A DNA stretch of 61,581 nucleotides from Okeania hirsuta. GTDB taxonomy: Bacteria > Cyanobacteriota > Cyanobacteriia > Cyanobacteriales > Microcoleaceae. Both the position numbers and the translations under genes were made by a program. The notes beneath the pieces were generated by a model. The model saw nothing but the letters and a program-made list of their open reading frames with translations. It ran no database searches and had not been told where the DNA came from. How positions within the stretch are numbered: the stretch's first letter is position 1; every line of letters begins with the position of its first letter. The stretch covers positions 1-61,581 of the forward strand of contig NZ_RCBY01000020.1 in assembly GCF_003838195.1 (NCBI RefSeq), read 5' to 3'. Below, in pieces: positions 27,376-37,598 of the stretch.

Positions 27376-27811
27376 ATTTCAAACCCAAAAAAGCTAAAGG
27401 CTTTATATATAGATGCTTTGAGACTTAATCAGCAAACCCTAATTAATAACTTACAGCAGTTTCCAAAGCTATGAGGTAGAGTTGTTTTTATTCTTTTCTG
27501 GGTAGTCCTGCATGGTAATGGTGAGGATATATATTAGACTTGTCGCTTTATAACTTAAAAAATCCCCAAAAACCTTGTTCTGTAAGGATTGTAGCTATTG
27601 AAAAAAATGCTTGGAATTATTGCTCTGTCTAGGTTAGAGCGATTTTTTTCCTTTATTTAGCGACAACTCTATTTTTTAATTTCTCCCACACTCCCCATCC
27701 CCCCATCCCCCCACACTCTCTCTACCATTACTATGCACCACCACTCTTTTCTGTCCCCTGTTCCCTCAAACCTAAAATTTTGTACCTCATAACAACGGGA
27801 AACGCTGTATT
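27376..27811. other. Intergenic, no gene
   Basis: The stretch TATTAGACTTGTCGCT (near 27534-27549) recurs near 60639-60654, and its reverse-like partner AGCGACAA lies near 27659. C-rich CCCCATCCCCCCATC repeats occur near 27690-27710. No gene seen. Confidence 0.45.
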
Positions 27812-28258
27812 TTATGGTAGCCAATTCATATCTAATAATTGTTCAAGACTATAAGGGCAGTTTTCTGGAAAAATTATCTCATATCCTGTCTTTTGCCTGA
27901 CATATTTTAATGCTTTTTCATCAACTTTTGCTTGGTTATCCAGTAGATAATTTCGTAAATTTTGAGTTAAATCTTCATTGATTTGGGTTCTAAAACTCAT
28001 AATTTAAGCTAGCCAATGATTGACATTATACTCATATTCAACAGTCCAATATTGCAGAATAAGCAAATGTCTGATTATCTGTTCGAGAAACCTTTCAACG
28101 GTTTTTTTCTCTCGCCGACTCAACTCTTCTAACTCCTCAATTAAATGTTCTTTATCTAATTCATTGAATCGGTTTTCTTTTAATAGATTAATCGTTTCTA
28201 CTAACCATTGTTCATATTCATTTTCGTAAAGGGATATTAAATTACTTTTAACTGTCAT
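27812..28258 (-). pseudogene. DUF29 family gene with in-frame TAA
   Basis: The ATG at 28258 opens MTVKSNLISLYENEYEQWLVETINLL, typical of DUF29 (helical protein common in cyanobacteria, function unknown). LEELSRREKKTVERFLEQII and HLLILQYW match. At NHWLA a TAA (28006-28004) intervenes, then the same frame continues IMSFRTQINEDLTQNLRNYL to CPYSLEQLLDMNWLP at 27812. The family has NHW.GEI..FR at this spot, so GAA to TAA is the likely change. Total 148 residues, normal for DUF29, apart from the stop. An internal ATG (28000) could start the second half. Confidence 0.82.
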
Positions 28259-28359
28259 TTTTACCTCATATTATTTTGGTGGTGGTTAGGAGTCAGAATT
28301 TGCTCATGTTTTCAGCTCAAATTCTGAAATAACGCTTGACAAATTCGCAAATTTTATTA

Positions 28360-30648
28360 TTACTCAGCCACAACTTTTTTCATATAATTCCCCCATAACT
28401 GAGCCGCTTGTCCGCTACTGCTATAAGTAGGAGAGTTGTCATCATTTCCTAACCAAATACCTGTCACCATACTTTTGTTAGGAATATAACCAACAAACCA
28501 TAAATCTACTCCTCTATTAGTTGTACCCGTTTTACCTGCTTCATCTAATCCTACATAAGCTCCACGACCAGTACCATATTGCACTACTCCTTGAAGCATT
28601 TGAGTCATGGTATCCGCTATTTGTGGTTTTAATATCTGGCGGTTAGCTTGAATATCCCCTTGAGTGTTTTCACACTTTGGGTCTGAATTATAGGAATAAA
28701 TACAACGACAAGTGTAGATATTATCCCGATCGCTACAGTCGCTAGTATCAATAATCTTCCTAATAGTATGAGGACGGTTTCCTACTCCACGATTAGCGAT
28801 CGCTCCATAAGCACCAGTCATTTCTAATACATTAACTTCATTTTGACCCAATATTAATCCTGGTACAGCATCTAACTTAGATTTAACCCCTAAACGCTTT
28901 GCCATCCTGACGACATTACCTAAACCAACTTGTTGAGCAACCCGCAAAGCTACCACATTTTCAGAAAGTGCTATTCCAGTGTACATATTTGTATTACCGC
29001 CACTGCGTTGACAACCTCCGTAAGTTTGACCCATCCATCTCAGAGAATTACAAGAATATAATCTTGTTGGTGGTATCCCTCTTTCCAAAGCAGCAGCGTA
29101 GGCAAAAACTTTAAAAGTAGATCCTGGTTGACGTTGTGCTTGAGTTGCCCGGTTAAACTGACTCTGTTGATAATCTTCACCTCCAGTCAAGGCGATAACT
29201 TCTCCATTTTTAGAGTCTATAGTAACTACCGCACCTTGAGAAAAATTAGCATAAGACCCAGCATTGTTAATTGCTTCTTGTAAACTTGTTTCTGCTAAGG
29301 TTTGAATTTCAGGATTTAAAGCTGTTTGAACAACAAAATTTCCTTCTCTAGCTAAATCTTCTCCTAATAATTCTTCCAGTTCACTAAATACATAACTATA
29401 ATAATAAGGTGCTATTGTACTTTGGAGAATTTCTATAGCTTTTGGATTAATTTCTACCCGCGATCGCCTTGCTCTATCTGCTTCTTGTTGGTCGATAATC
29501 CCCAAACTGAGCATTCGATAAATTACTCCATCTCTTTTTTCTATAGCTATTTGATAATTTTCTACAGGATTAAAAGTATTAGGTGCTGGTAAAATTCCTA
29601 CTAATGTTGCTGCTTCTGATAAAGTTAAATCTTGAGCGCTTTTACCAAAATAAAATCTTGAGGCATCTTCAAATCCGTATAAATCTAAACCTAAATAAAC
29701 CTTATTCAGATAATTTAATAATACATCGTTTTTACTATAAAAAGCCTCTATTTTGAAAGATACTATTGCCTCTCGTAATTTCCTGCCCAAAGAATCTTCT
29801 GTACCTACATAGTCACGAAAGACGCTTCTTGCTAATTGTTGAGTTACTGTACTTCCTCCTTGGCTTATACCATCTGCCCTCAAATTTGTCAATACTGCTC
29901 TAGTAATTCCGATGGGGTCTACGCCGAAATGCCAATAAAAGCGACTATCCTCAGAAGCAATAACTGCATCAGGTAAATATTTAGAGAATTTAGATATGCG
30001 CCCTAATTCATAATGGGCATTTCTATAGGTGGGACGTAGAGGAGTTTGTCCATCACGAGCATAGACTACTACTGGGCCAGTAATTGGATTAGGTAAAGGG
30101 TCTACCTGAAATTTTGTCCATTCAAGTAGAATCATTAAACTGATTAAAGCAGTTAATCCAGAAAGACCGAAGACTGTATAACGAAATGCTTGAAAATACC
30201 AAACAGGAGGGTCTACATATCGAATTTTAACAGTATCAGCTAGTACTGGTGGTCCTAAAGTTAGAACATCGCCATGACGTAGAGACATACGAGAAACTTG
30301 TTTTTTCCCGTTGTAGATACCATTAGCAGAATTCTCGTCTTTAACTATATAAGGAGCGTTAGATTTATTAGTATTTTTAGAGACAGACAGATGAATTTTA
30401 CTAATCAGGGGATTACGAATGACAATATCACAAGCTTGGGAAGAACGGCCTAGTAAATAGCGATCGCCCAAAAGAGGATATTTTTTAGCTGGAGTATTCT
30501 CTGTTTCCTGTATCCAGAGTTCAGGTACTTTAGCATTAGGTCTCAGTGCTAGTCGGGAAAAGTTAACATTGGCATGAATAGTTTGAACCATCTGGGTAAT
30601 ATTACCCAAGAGAGTTTGAGAATTACGAGGAGGCCGTGAATAATTCAT
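28360..30648 (-). CDS. FHA-domain class A penicillin-binding protein (PBP1-type)
   Basis: A 762-residue bifunctional peptidoglycan synthase. In order: an FHA domain (about 58-145; GDRYLLGRSSQACDIVI, SKIHLSV, NSANGIYNG), which reads phosphothreonine; a transmembrane helix (about 157-176); a GT51 glycosyltransferase domain (about 200-380) with catalytic EDSRF (E233) and GGSTVTQQLARS; and a transpeptidase domain with S510-x-x-K513 (STFK), S562-E-N564 and K706-T-G. All catalytic motifs are present. The active domains face the periplasm while the N-terminal FHA faces the cytoplasm, so Ser/Thr phosphorylation could tune wall synthesis. Stand-alone gene. A pair of Cys-rich insertions (SDCSDRDNIYTCRCIYS, about 636-653) precedes the KTG box. 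Confidence 0.93.
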   Translation of the reverse strand: MNYSRPPRNSQTLLGNITQMVQTIHANVNFSRLALRPNAKVPELWIQETENTPAKKYPLLGDRYLLGRSSQACDIVIRNPLISKIHLSVSKNTNKSNAPYIVKDENSANGIYNGKKQVSRMSLRHGDVLTLGPPVLADTVKIRYVDPPVWYFQAFRYTVFGLSGLTALISLMILLEWTKFQVDPLPNPITGPVVVYARDGQTPLRPTYRNAHYELGRISKFSKYLPDAVIASEDSRFYWHFGVDPIGITRAVLTNLRADGISQGGSTVTQQLARSVFRDYVGTEDSLGRKLREAIVSFKIEAFYSKNDVLLNYLNKVYLGLDLYGFEDASRFYFGKSAQDLTLSEAATLVGILPAPNTFNPVENYQIAIEKRDGVIYRMLSLGIIDQQEADRARRSRVEINPKAIEILQSTIAPYYYSYVFSELEELLGEDLAREGNFVVQTALNPEIQTLAETSLQEAINNAGSYANFSQGAVVTIDSKNGEVIALTGGEDYQQSQFNRATQAQRQPGSTFKVFAYAAALERGIPPTRLYSCNSLRWMGQTYGGCQRSGGNTNMYTGIALSENVVALRVAQQVGLGNVVRMAKRLGVKSKLDAVPGLILGQNEVNVLEMTGAYGAIANRGVGNRPHTIRKIIDTSDCSDRDNIYTCRCIYSYNSDPKCENTQGDIQANRQILKPQIADTMTQMLQGVVQYGTGRGAYVGLDEAGKTGTTNRGVDLWFVGYIPNKSMVTGIWLGNDDNSPTYSSSGQAAQLWGNYMKKVVAE

Positions 30649-31264
30649 AACTAAAGGGAACAGGGAACAGAGAGTTGGTGAATTGACTAACCGTTCAACT
30701 AAACTTACTCAAACTTCCTCAAAAGCCTTAAAGATTAATTGTTTGTAGTGGTTCTACCACCACAGGTTTCAACGGTAAACCCTTTATTACTTTGTCAAAG
30801 GAATCAGGAATTACTTTTTTAATAATGTTCAACTAGCCATTTATATCTGCATTTAATAATTTATTTTCTCTAGTTTTATACAAGCTTCTTGTTACTCTTC
30901 TTCAACTAAATTTCGGTTTTTTTATCTCCATATTTTGGTAAATTATCCCTATTAAATCTGTTGGCTACGATTCCCGAGAAATCGTAATATAGTTACCTTG
31001 ATTGTTATACAATTTGTAGGGACGTTAACGATAGTTATGTGCTAGCAAATGGTCATTCCCTAGGGCAAAGTTCCACTTTACTTGTTGCGGAGCAAAACGC
31101 CCCTAAAATAGAGGGCGAATACCATTCGCCCCTACCCCTATAATACTGAATAACACCGATGCTACCGGATTTGATATTACATCCTAAGCTACAACACAGA
31201 AACTGTATCTTTAATCTAATTCTAATGGAAAATCTCGCAAATTGATGTTAATTGTACCACACTT
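30649..31264. other. Intergenic with palindromic repeats
   Basis: It contains a GTAGTGGT/ACCACCAC hairpin near 30746, GGGGCG-type palindromes (about 31018-31135) and the exact 25-bp repeat shared with 24715-24739 at 31153-31177. No gene. Confidence 0.55.
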
Positions 31265-32950
31265 CTAACCTAGTCCAGCATCAGTTACTGCGCCAAAACT
31301 ACTAGAAGATACTAACTTTGCATATTTTGCTAATACACCTCTGGTATACCGGGGTGCTGGAGGTTGCCACGCTTGACGACGCTGTTGTAGCTCCTCATCA
31401 GAAATATTTAACTGTAGCAAACGTTTGTGAGCATCAATAGTAATCATATCTCCTTCCTTTATCAGAGCGATCGCGCCACCTACTGCTGCTTCTGGAGCTA
31501 CATGACCAACTACCATACCGTAAGTACCACCAGAAAACCTACCATCAGTAATCAACCCTACTTTATCTCCTAAACCAGCACCGATAATAGCCGAAGTTGG
31601 TGCCAACATTTCTCTCATTCCTGGCCCGCCTTTCGGTCCTTCATAACGGACTACAACAATATCTCCTGCTTGAATTTTTCCTGCTAATATTGCCTCTAAG
31701 CAGTTTTCCTCTGATTCAAATACTTTTGCCGGACCTGTTATTTCTGGGTTCTTAACTCCTGTAATTTTAGCAACTGCTCCCTCAGTTGCCAGATTTCCTT
31801 TTAAAATAGCTAAATGTCCTTGAGCATACATCGGATTATTCCAAGGGCGAATTACATCTTGATTGGAGGGTGGTTCCGAAGGTACGTCTGCTAACTGTTC
31901 TCCAATAGTTTTACCTGTTATGGTTAAAGCATCTGGGTAGAGTAGGTCATGTTCGAGGAGCATTTTCATGACTAGAGGAATACCACCCGCTTGATGCAAA
32001 TTTGTTGTAACGTATCGACCGCTTGGTTTGAGGTCGCACAATACAGGGACTCTTGCTCGAATAGTTTCAAAATCATCAATGGATAATTCTACATTAGCAG
32101 CATGAGCAATGGCTAATAAATGTAGAACTGCATTAGTGGAACCCCCAACTGCAGTAATTACCGAAATTGCGTTTTCTATAGCCTTGCGGGTAATTATTTG
32201 ACGAGGTAAAATTTGTTTGCGGATAGCCTCTACTAGAATTTTGGCAGACTCCTCAGTACTATCAGCTTTTTCTGCATCTTCGGCCGCCATAGTTGATGAA
32301 TACATCAGACTCATACCCATTGCTTCAAAAGCGGAAGACATAGTATTTGCAGTGAACATTCCTCCACAAGACCCAGCACCTGGACAAGCTCTACGTTCAA
32401 TTTCACTGAGCTGCTGTTCGTCAATTTTTCCAGCACTGTATTTTCCTACTGCTTCAAAAGCACTAACTACGGTTAAGTCTTCACCATTATAGTTACCTGG
32501 TTTGATAGTACCACCATAGACAAATATCGCAGGAATATTCATTCGAGCGATCGCTATCATTGCTCCAGGCATATTTTTATCACACCCACCGATGGCTAAA
32601 AGTCCGTCCATTGCCTGGCCATTACAAACTGTTTCGATGGAGTCGGCAATAACATCCCTAGAAACGAGAGAATATTTCATTCCCTCAGTTCCCATAGAAA
32701 TACCATCGCTAATGGTAATTGTGCCAAATATTTGTGGCATTGCCCCTGCTTGTTTGGCTCCTGCCATGGCTCGCATGGCCAAATCATTGATGCCCATATT
32801 ACAGGGGGTAATAGTGCTATAAGCGTTAGCTACTGCGACGATCGGTTTAGTAAAGTCTGAATCTTCAAAACCTACAGCTCTGAGCATAGCTCGGTTAGGA
32901 GAACGTTGTACTCCTTTTGTGATTAATTGGCTTCTGACATTCTCTGGCAT
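31265..32950 (-). CDS. ilvD: Dihydroxy-acid dehydratase
   Basis: A 561-residue IlvD/Edd family enzyme. It dehydrates 2,3-dihydroxy-3-methylbutanoate and -3-methylpentanoate in valine and isoleucine synthesis. Three conserved cluster cysteines are visible: C50 (TPCNMG), C123 (GGCDKNMPG) and C195 ([11 protein letters not shown]), as in plant-type [2Fe-2S] dehydratases. [20 protein letters not shown] near the C-terminus is the second family signature. Full length, normal start at 32950 with [20 protein letters not shown]. Isolated from other ilv/leu genes, as usual in cyanobacteria. Confidence 0.96.
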   Translation of the reverse strand: MPENVRSQLITKGVQRSPNRAMLRAVGFEDSDFTKPIVAVANAYSTITPCNMGINDLAMRAMAGAKQAGAMPQIFGTITISDGISMGTEGMKYSLVSRDVIADSIETVCNGQAMDGLLAIGGCDKNMPGAMIAIARMNIPAIFVYGGTIKPGNYNGEDLTVVSAFEAVGKYSAGKIDEQQLSEIERRACPGAGSCGGMFTANTMSSAFEAMGMSLMYSSTMAAEDAEKADSTEESAKILVEAIRKQILPRQIITRKAIENAISVITAVGGSTNAVLHLLAIAHAANVELSIDDFETIRARVPVLCDLKPSGRYVTTNLHQAGGIPLVMKMLLEHDLLYPDALTITGKTIGEQLADVPSEPPSNQDVIRPWNNPMYAQGHLAILKGNLATEGAVAKITGVKNPEITGPAKVFESEENCLEAILAGKIQAGDIVVVRYEGPKGGPGMREMLAPTSAIIGAGLGDKVGLITDGRFSGGTYGMVVGHVAPEAAVGGAIALIKEGDMITIDAHKRLLQLNISDEELQQRRQAWQPPAPRYTRGVLAKYAKLVSSSSFGAVTDAGLG

Positions 32951-33334
32951 AGTATTTTTTTTGTTGTACTTATGTTCTTAATTTTCTCAGAATATCAGCG
33001 TGGTTTTTGAGATATTTACAATAAGATTACTAAATTTAAGCCCTTAATTTGGTGTCTGTAATTTGATCTTTTCCCTTATGGGTTTAATACCCCACTGTCT
33101 ACACAGTGCAAATGCGGTTGCTGAGGGACCAATCCCCATAGACCACATTCTTCTGACTCCCGACTCCTAGCTACTTCTTCAACGGAATATAGTAGGAAAG
33201 CGAAAAGTTTTACAGAAAAAGCTGCTTAATAAGTTAATTAGGTATATGTAGGGTTTCTCTTTTGCTTTTGTAAATTAGTAATGTCCTAGTTTAAATATAA
33301 AATGTAAAATAGAAAATAGTTTGAGGCGGTGCAA
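32951..33334. other. Intergenic, no gene
   Basis: A copy of the GGGTTTAATACCCC dispersed repeat lies near 33066-33115, and CTTCTGACTCCCGACTCC heptamer remnants near 33150. The last 30 bases hold GAGG as the ribosome binding site for the next gene. Confidence 0.5.
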
Positions 33335-34174
33335 ATGGAGGCGGAAGAAATTCTAAAACAGTATGCAGAAGGGGAAAGAAATTTTAAAGGTATTACCCTA
33401 GTAGGGGTAGATTTAAGGGGAGCTGATTTAAGTAATAGTAACTTTACTAGGGCAAACTTCCGTAATATAAAACTTATGGGTGCTAACCTATGTGGAGTTA
33501 ATCTCAGAGAAGTGTATTTAGGGGATGCTGATCTTAATGGGGCTAATTTGAGTGAAGCTAATTTGATTGGAGCGAGTCTGGTGAAAACTGACTTAAATAA
33601 CGCTGATTTGAGTGAGGCTAATTTACGGGGTTCTAATTCTAGGGAAGCTAATTTCAGTCAAGCTAATTTAAGAGGTGCTAACCTGACGGAAGCTAATTTC
33701 AGTCAGGCTAATTTAACGGCAGCTAATTTAACTGCAGCTACAATGATTCGCGTTAATTTGATCAGAGCTATTTTAAATGGCTCAAGTTTAGAGTCTGCGA
33801 ATTTAACAAATGCCTTGATGAATGAGTCAATTTTAGAAGAGGCCAATCTAAGTAATGGCATTCTCAGTGGGGCAATGTTAAGTAGGGCTAATCTGAGTGA
33901 AGCTGAATTGAGCAAATCTACTACTATTGGAGCTACTCTGAGTGAAGCTAATTTAAGTGGAGCGAAATTACGAACTGCTAATGTTAGTTGGACTACTTTT
34001 CGAGGAGCTAATATGAGTGGAGCTAATTTATTTCGGGCTAATTTAAGTTGGTCAAATCTGACGGGAGCAATATTAATTAAAGCTGTATTGATTGATGCAA
34101 AGCTAAATAAAACTAATCTACGAGATGCAGATATGAGGGGAGCAATTATGCCTGATGGTACAACTTGTCCTTAA
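33335..34174 (+). CDS. Pentapeptide-repeat protein
   Basis: About 279 residues made almost wholly of A(D/N)LXX pentapeptides (ADLSN, ANLCG, ANLSE and so on) from about residue 20 to the end. These fold into a right-handed quadrilateral beta helix. Roughly 45 repeats are present, some degenerate in the middle (ILNGS, SSLES). The first 20 residues, MEAEEILKQYAEGERNFKGI, are a helical cap. No signal peptide, so cytoplasmic. I choose the ATG at 33335, eight bases after GAGG; an in-frame GTG at 33329 is too close. Role unknown; such proteins abound in cyanobacteria. Confidence 0.9.
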   Translation: MEAEEILKQYAEGERNFKGITLVGVDLRGADLSNSNFTRANFRNIKLMGANLCGVNLREVYLGDADLNGANLSEANLIGASLVKTDLNNADLSEANLRGSNSREANFSQANLRGANLTEANFSQANLTAANLTAATMIRVNLIRAILNGSSLESANLTNALMNESILEEANLSNGILSGAMLSRANLSEAELSKSTTIGATLSEANLSGAKLRTANVSWTTFRGANMSGANLFRANLSWSNLTGAILIKAVLIDAKLNKTNLRDADMRGAIMPDGTTCP

Positions 34175-34690
34175 AAGAGATTATTGTTGCTGATACCGTT
34201 TCACGGAAGTTATAAGTCAAAAGTCAAAAGTCAAAAGTGATGAATTAAAATTTTATAGAAGCTCAAAACTTTGATGATACATCAACAATTAATAATTAAT
34301 AATTAACAATTACCTCTCCTTGAAAAGAAGAGGATTGACGCGGTAGGAAAAATTTTTTCTTTTCTCTTGGTCGATGGTCTGCCAGCTCCAAGACCCGTTC
34401 TTGCAGACCCGCTCCGCTAACGCCATCCCACCCTACGGGAAACTCCGAATATCTACCGCTTTTATCCTTTAAATGAGAGGCTTTAAACCTTAATTATTTG
34501 GTAAGTCAAGAGTACTAATAGACATCTCAAAAAATCCAAAATAAAATCAATTTTTATCTATAAAATCATCAATTATTTCTCCCTATTTCCTATTCCTTCT
34601 TTTCTGGAAATATCTAATGGCAATGGCTATAAATTATCAGTTAAATTCCTCAGAATATTTAACTACTAACCTACCACCTACCATCTACTA
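34175..34690. other. Intergenic, repeats
   Basis: A dispersed repeat (34193-34281: ATACCGTTTCACGGAAG, then CAAAAGT heptamers) is shared with 59036-59115. AATTAAT heptamers occur at about 34290-34311. A weak 79-codon open frame at 34617 overlaps the opposite CNT gene and is not believed. Confidence 0.55.
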
Positions 34691-36100
34691 TCAAAGACCT
34701 AAAATAGTAGGGTCGCCAAAATCAAATAATCCGGCGACACAACCTGTCATTAAAGTAGCAAGAGTACCAACCCATAGAGCTTTCCAACCAAGAGCAGAAA
34801 GTTCTGATCGCCTCGATGGTATGAGATTTGATATTCCACCGACAAAAATTCCATAGGATGCTATATGGGTAAAACCACAAAGAACATAACTAACTATTAG
34901 TAAGCCACGATCGCTAATTTCTCCGGTCGCTTTTAATTGTGCCAAAGTAAAATAAGGAGGGATACTTGTTTCAAATAATCTACGTCCAATTAATATTGAA
35001 ACTTGCCAAAGTTCGTTCCATTCTAGAGATACTCCAGTGAGAAAAGTTAGAGGTAAAAATATCGCTCCTAAGATATTTTGTACAGTAATTATTTGAAATA
35101 AATTTCCTATAGGACTTGGTAGATTTGCTAAACCATTAAATATGGCATTAACTAATGCAAGTAATCCTAAAATTACAATAATTACTGCCACAATTCCTAC
35201 TGCCATTTTTACTCCATCTATCCCTCCATTCATTAAACTATCCATTGGGTTTGGTAATTGGTCATTTTCTTTTTTTTTCTCAGATGGAATATGACCTAAA
35301 GTTTTCGGTTTCTCGGTTTCTGGTATCAACAGTTTCGATAGTACAAAACAAGCAGGAATAGTCATTATTGATGCTGATACTAAATGCCCAGTAATACCAG
35401 GAAAGGTTGGTCTGAGAATAACTGCATATATGCCTAATATTGAAGAGGCGATCGAACCGAAACAACAAGATAAAATAGTACAAAGTTCGCTGCGGGTCAT
35501 ATCCTTTAGATATGGTTTGACGGCAATTGCTGATTCTATTCCTACGAATATATTCGCAGCCCCAGATAAAGATTCTGCTCCACTAATGTTCATTGTTTTT
35601 TGGAAAATTTTAGCAAACAATTGAACAATGGGCTGAATAATATTTAGTCGATATAATAGACTAATTAACCCAGAAAAAAAGATGATTTGTGGGAGAGAAC
35701 GAAAAGCAAAAATAAAGCCTAAATTCAGATTATCCGAGGTGAGGCGATCGCCTGGAATTTCTACATAAGGAGTACCTACGGTTCTAACTATCCATCTAGC
35801 TGCTGGGCCTGGTCCCACAATACGATTAGGGTCTGGGACAATTGCTGAATTAGAGCCGCCAAATAAAAATCTGGCCCCTGCTTCTGAAGCATCTAGTACT
35901 GTATTTAAGAGATTATTGATTTGTGCAATGAGGTCGCGGGTTGGCAATACAAATATGAGCAAACCAATAAATAGTTGTAATCCTATTCCCCAAAATATAA
36001 TTTTCCAAGGAATAATTAGGCGATTTTCTGAACCTAACCATGCGATAAAACACAGAATTACAATTCCAATTAAAGATATAAAGTTTAATAACAGATTCAT
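34691..36100 (-). CDS. Concentrative nucleoside transporter (CNT/NupC family)
   Basis: A polytopic membrane protein of 469 residues from the ATG at 36100 (MNLLLNFISLIGIVIL). The core motifs FVGIESAIAVKPYLKDMTRSEL, ILSCCFGSIASSILGIYA and SYGIFVGGISNLIPSRRSELSALGWKAL are diagnostic of CNT transporters that use ion gradients to import nucleosides. The open frame extends 28 codons further upstream, but that stretch (LLPSYFFLLTSSFFLLVS) is just translated heptamer repeat, so I reject the longer start. No nucleoside-catabolism genes are adjacent; apt is 24 kb away. Confidence 0.88.
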   Translation of the reverse strand: MNLLLNFISLIGIVILCFIAWLGSENRLIIPWKIIFWGIGLQLFIGLLIFVLPTRDLIAQINNLLNTVLDASEAGARFLFGGSNSAIVPDPNRIVGPGPAARWIVRTVGTPYVEIPGDRLTSDNLNLGFIFAFRSLPQIIFFSGLISLLYRLNIIQPIVQLFAKIFQKTMNISGAESLSGAANIFVGIESAIAVKPYLKDMTRSELCTILSCCFGSIASSILGIYAVILRPTFPGITGHLVSASIMTIPACFVLSKLLIPETEKPKTLGHIPSEKKKENDQLPNPMDSLMNGGIDGVKMAVGIVAVIIVILGLLALVNAIFNGLANLPSPIGNLFQIITVQNILGAIFLPLTFLTGVSLEWNELWQVSILIGRRLFETSIPPYFTLAQLKATGEISDRGLLIVSYVLCGFTHIASYGIFVGGISNLIPSRRSELSALGWKALWVGTLATLMTGCVAGLFDFGDPTILGL

Positions 36101-36773
36101 TTGATTAGGGTTGAATAAAGAAACAAGAAGGAAGAAGGAAGAGGTAAGAAGGAAGAAGTAAGAAGGAAGTAGATAGGGAATCAAAACCCAACCAATTTTA
36201 GAGGATATCTGAAAAGTTTTTTGATACTGAATTTTGCCCCCCTATCCCCCCAACTTTGGGGGGGAACAAGAGTCAATTTGCTTGCTCTAGTCCCCCAAAA
36301 TTGGGGGATGCGCGGGGGCTTGGATTTTGACTACAAAAAAATCTCTTAATTACAGAAGATTCTACTTTAGTAAGGTACACCTATGGTGGGCAAGATGCCT
36401 GAAATAGAAACATTTAATTGTTAATCTATGTACTTCTTATGGGATAAATCTACTGTATTTTTCTCTATTCCTTCTAACGCTTAATTTAATTTCAAAGCTA
36501 TATCCTAAATAAGTTGTTCTTTTCAGTTTAACTAACTCTCGGCTAACAACTTTTAGTTATTAGCTTGGGCTGAAATACTCGGCTGATACGCCAGATAATT
36601 TAAGAGGGGTTAAAATATCCTTAGAAATTGTTTTTCTTTCGGTTTGACTATAAATCTAAGCAGTAATGCTGAGTATTGAATTGCCGTTTGCGGAGCATTC
36701 CGTCAGGAAATGCTTTTTAACTTTCAGTTACAATATTGACATAAGAAAACTTATATGGTATATAGGATAAATT
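36101..36773. other. Intergenic with heptamer array and GC-rich inverted repeats
   Basis: An irregular AAGAAGG array (36121-36175), then CCCCCAACTTTGGGGGG and CCCCCAAAATTGGGGG palindromic units (about 36237-36330). Near 36687-36711 lies an inverted copy of the TTTCCTACGGAATGCT repeat. No gene. Confidence 0.6.
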
Positions 36774-37058
36774 ATGGAAGCATTTAGCCCAACTCCTCCC
36801 CAATGGACAGAATCTTCAATTCATGTTTTTCAGTTCTCCTGTCCTAAATGTGGGGCAGGTACAATAGACGCACAGGCAGTTTGGATTAATCGACGTTCCC
36901 CTGTCTATGGAGAAAATAGTCGTCGCAAATGGCAAGAATTTTATCATTGTAAGTGTGGTTGTAGTTGGTGGGCCTGGAGTAGCGATCGCCCACCTTCTAA
37001 GTATGCTCCTAGCGATCGAGATGAGGATGAATGTAATGATTTAGATCCTTTCAGTTAG
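36774..37058 (+). CDS. Conserved small Cys-rich (zinc-ribbon-like) protein
   Basis: 94 residues. Five cysteines are placed as CPKC (C23, C26) and CKCGC (C59, C61, C63), consistent with a zinc-binding ribbon. The aromatic run SWWAWSSDRPPSKY follows. The acidic tail DRDEDECNDLDPFS carries no domain I know. I recognise it as a cyanobacterial conserved protein without a named function. The base composition and codon use look like those of neighbouring genes. No operon partner. Confidence 0.65.
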   Translation: MEAFSPTPPQWTESSIHVFQFSCPKCGAGTIDAQAVWINRRSPVYGENSRRKWQEFYHCKCGCSWWAWSSDRPPSKYAPSDRDEDECNDLDPFS

Positions 37059-37598
37059 AAACTTAGGGTATTCCTGCTTAACGAAGTCAGAAGTCAGTAG
37101 GGGTGGTTTCCTACGGAATGCTCCGCAAACGCGAACCACCCGTACAGAAGTTATTTTTGTAACGGGGATTTGAACTCCGCTCCAAAAATATTGCGTCTTA
37201 AAAGGCGGGGTTTTAGACCCATATTATTTTGATAATAATGGTATACAGGAAAATAGTATATAACAAACAGGAATACCTAGCACGGGAGCAAAATGCTCCC
37301 ACTTTTCTTATAACAAACATTGCCGGACAATGCACGACCACCAGAGTCATTTTTCCTCTTTCTTTACTTCTTACTTTCTTATAGTCCAGAAGTCTAATAG
37401 ACATATGCATGAAAATTCAAAATAAAATCAATTCTTATCCTCAAATTACAGAGATTAACAATTAAATGAATGCAAGTGCGGGGATCTTGCCCGCGACGGG
37501 TGTACCTCATTAAAGTGGAATTTGCTGTATCAATTATTTATCCCTGTTCCCTCTTTTCTAGAGATGTTTAATGAATGCCGTCTGGAGGTGATAAGTAA
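37059..37598. other. Intergenic with R3 copy 4
   Basis: The R3 copy spans 37079-37234 and is interrupted by a 46-base insert (TTTCCTACGGAATGCTCCGC palindrome, about 37108-37131). A GGGAGCAAAATGCTCCC palindrome is at 37284-37300. A 65-codon minus-strand frame at 37213-37410 looks spurious. Confidence 0.6.

Noticed and set aside
34617-34856. 79-codon plus-strand frame
   Set aside because: It overlaps the 3' end of the well-supported CNT transporter on the other strand.
36101-36184. 28-residue N-terminal extension of the CNT transporter
   Set aside because: The codons are translated AAGAAGG heptamers; the ATG at 36100 gives a standard CNT start.
37213-37410. 65-codon minus-strand frame
   Set aside because: It covers an R3 repeat end and a REP-like palindrome, so its sequence is explained by repeats.
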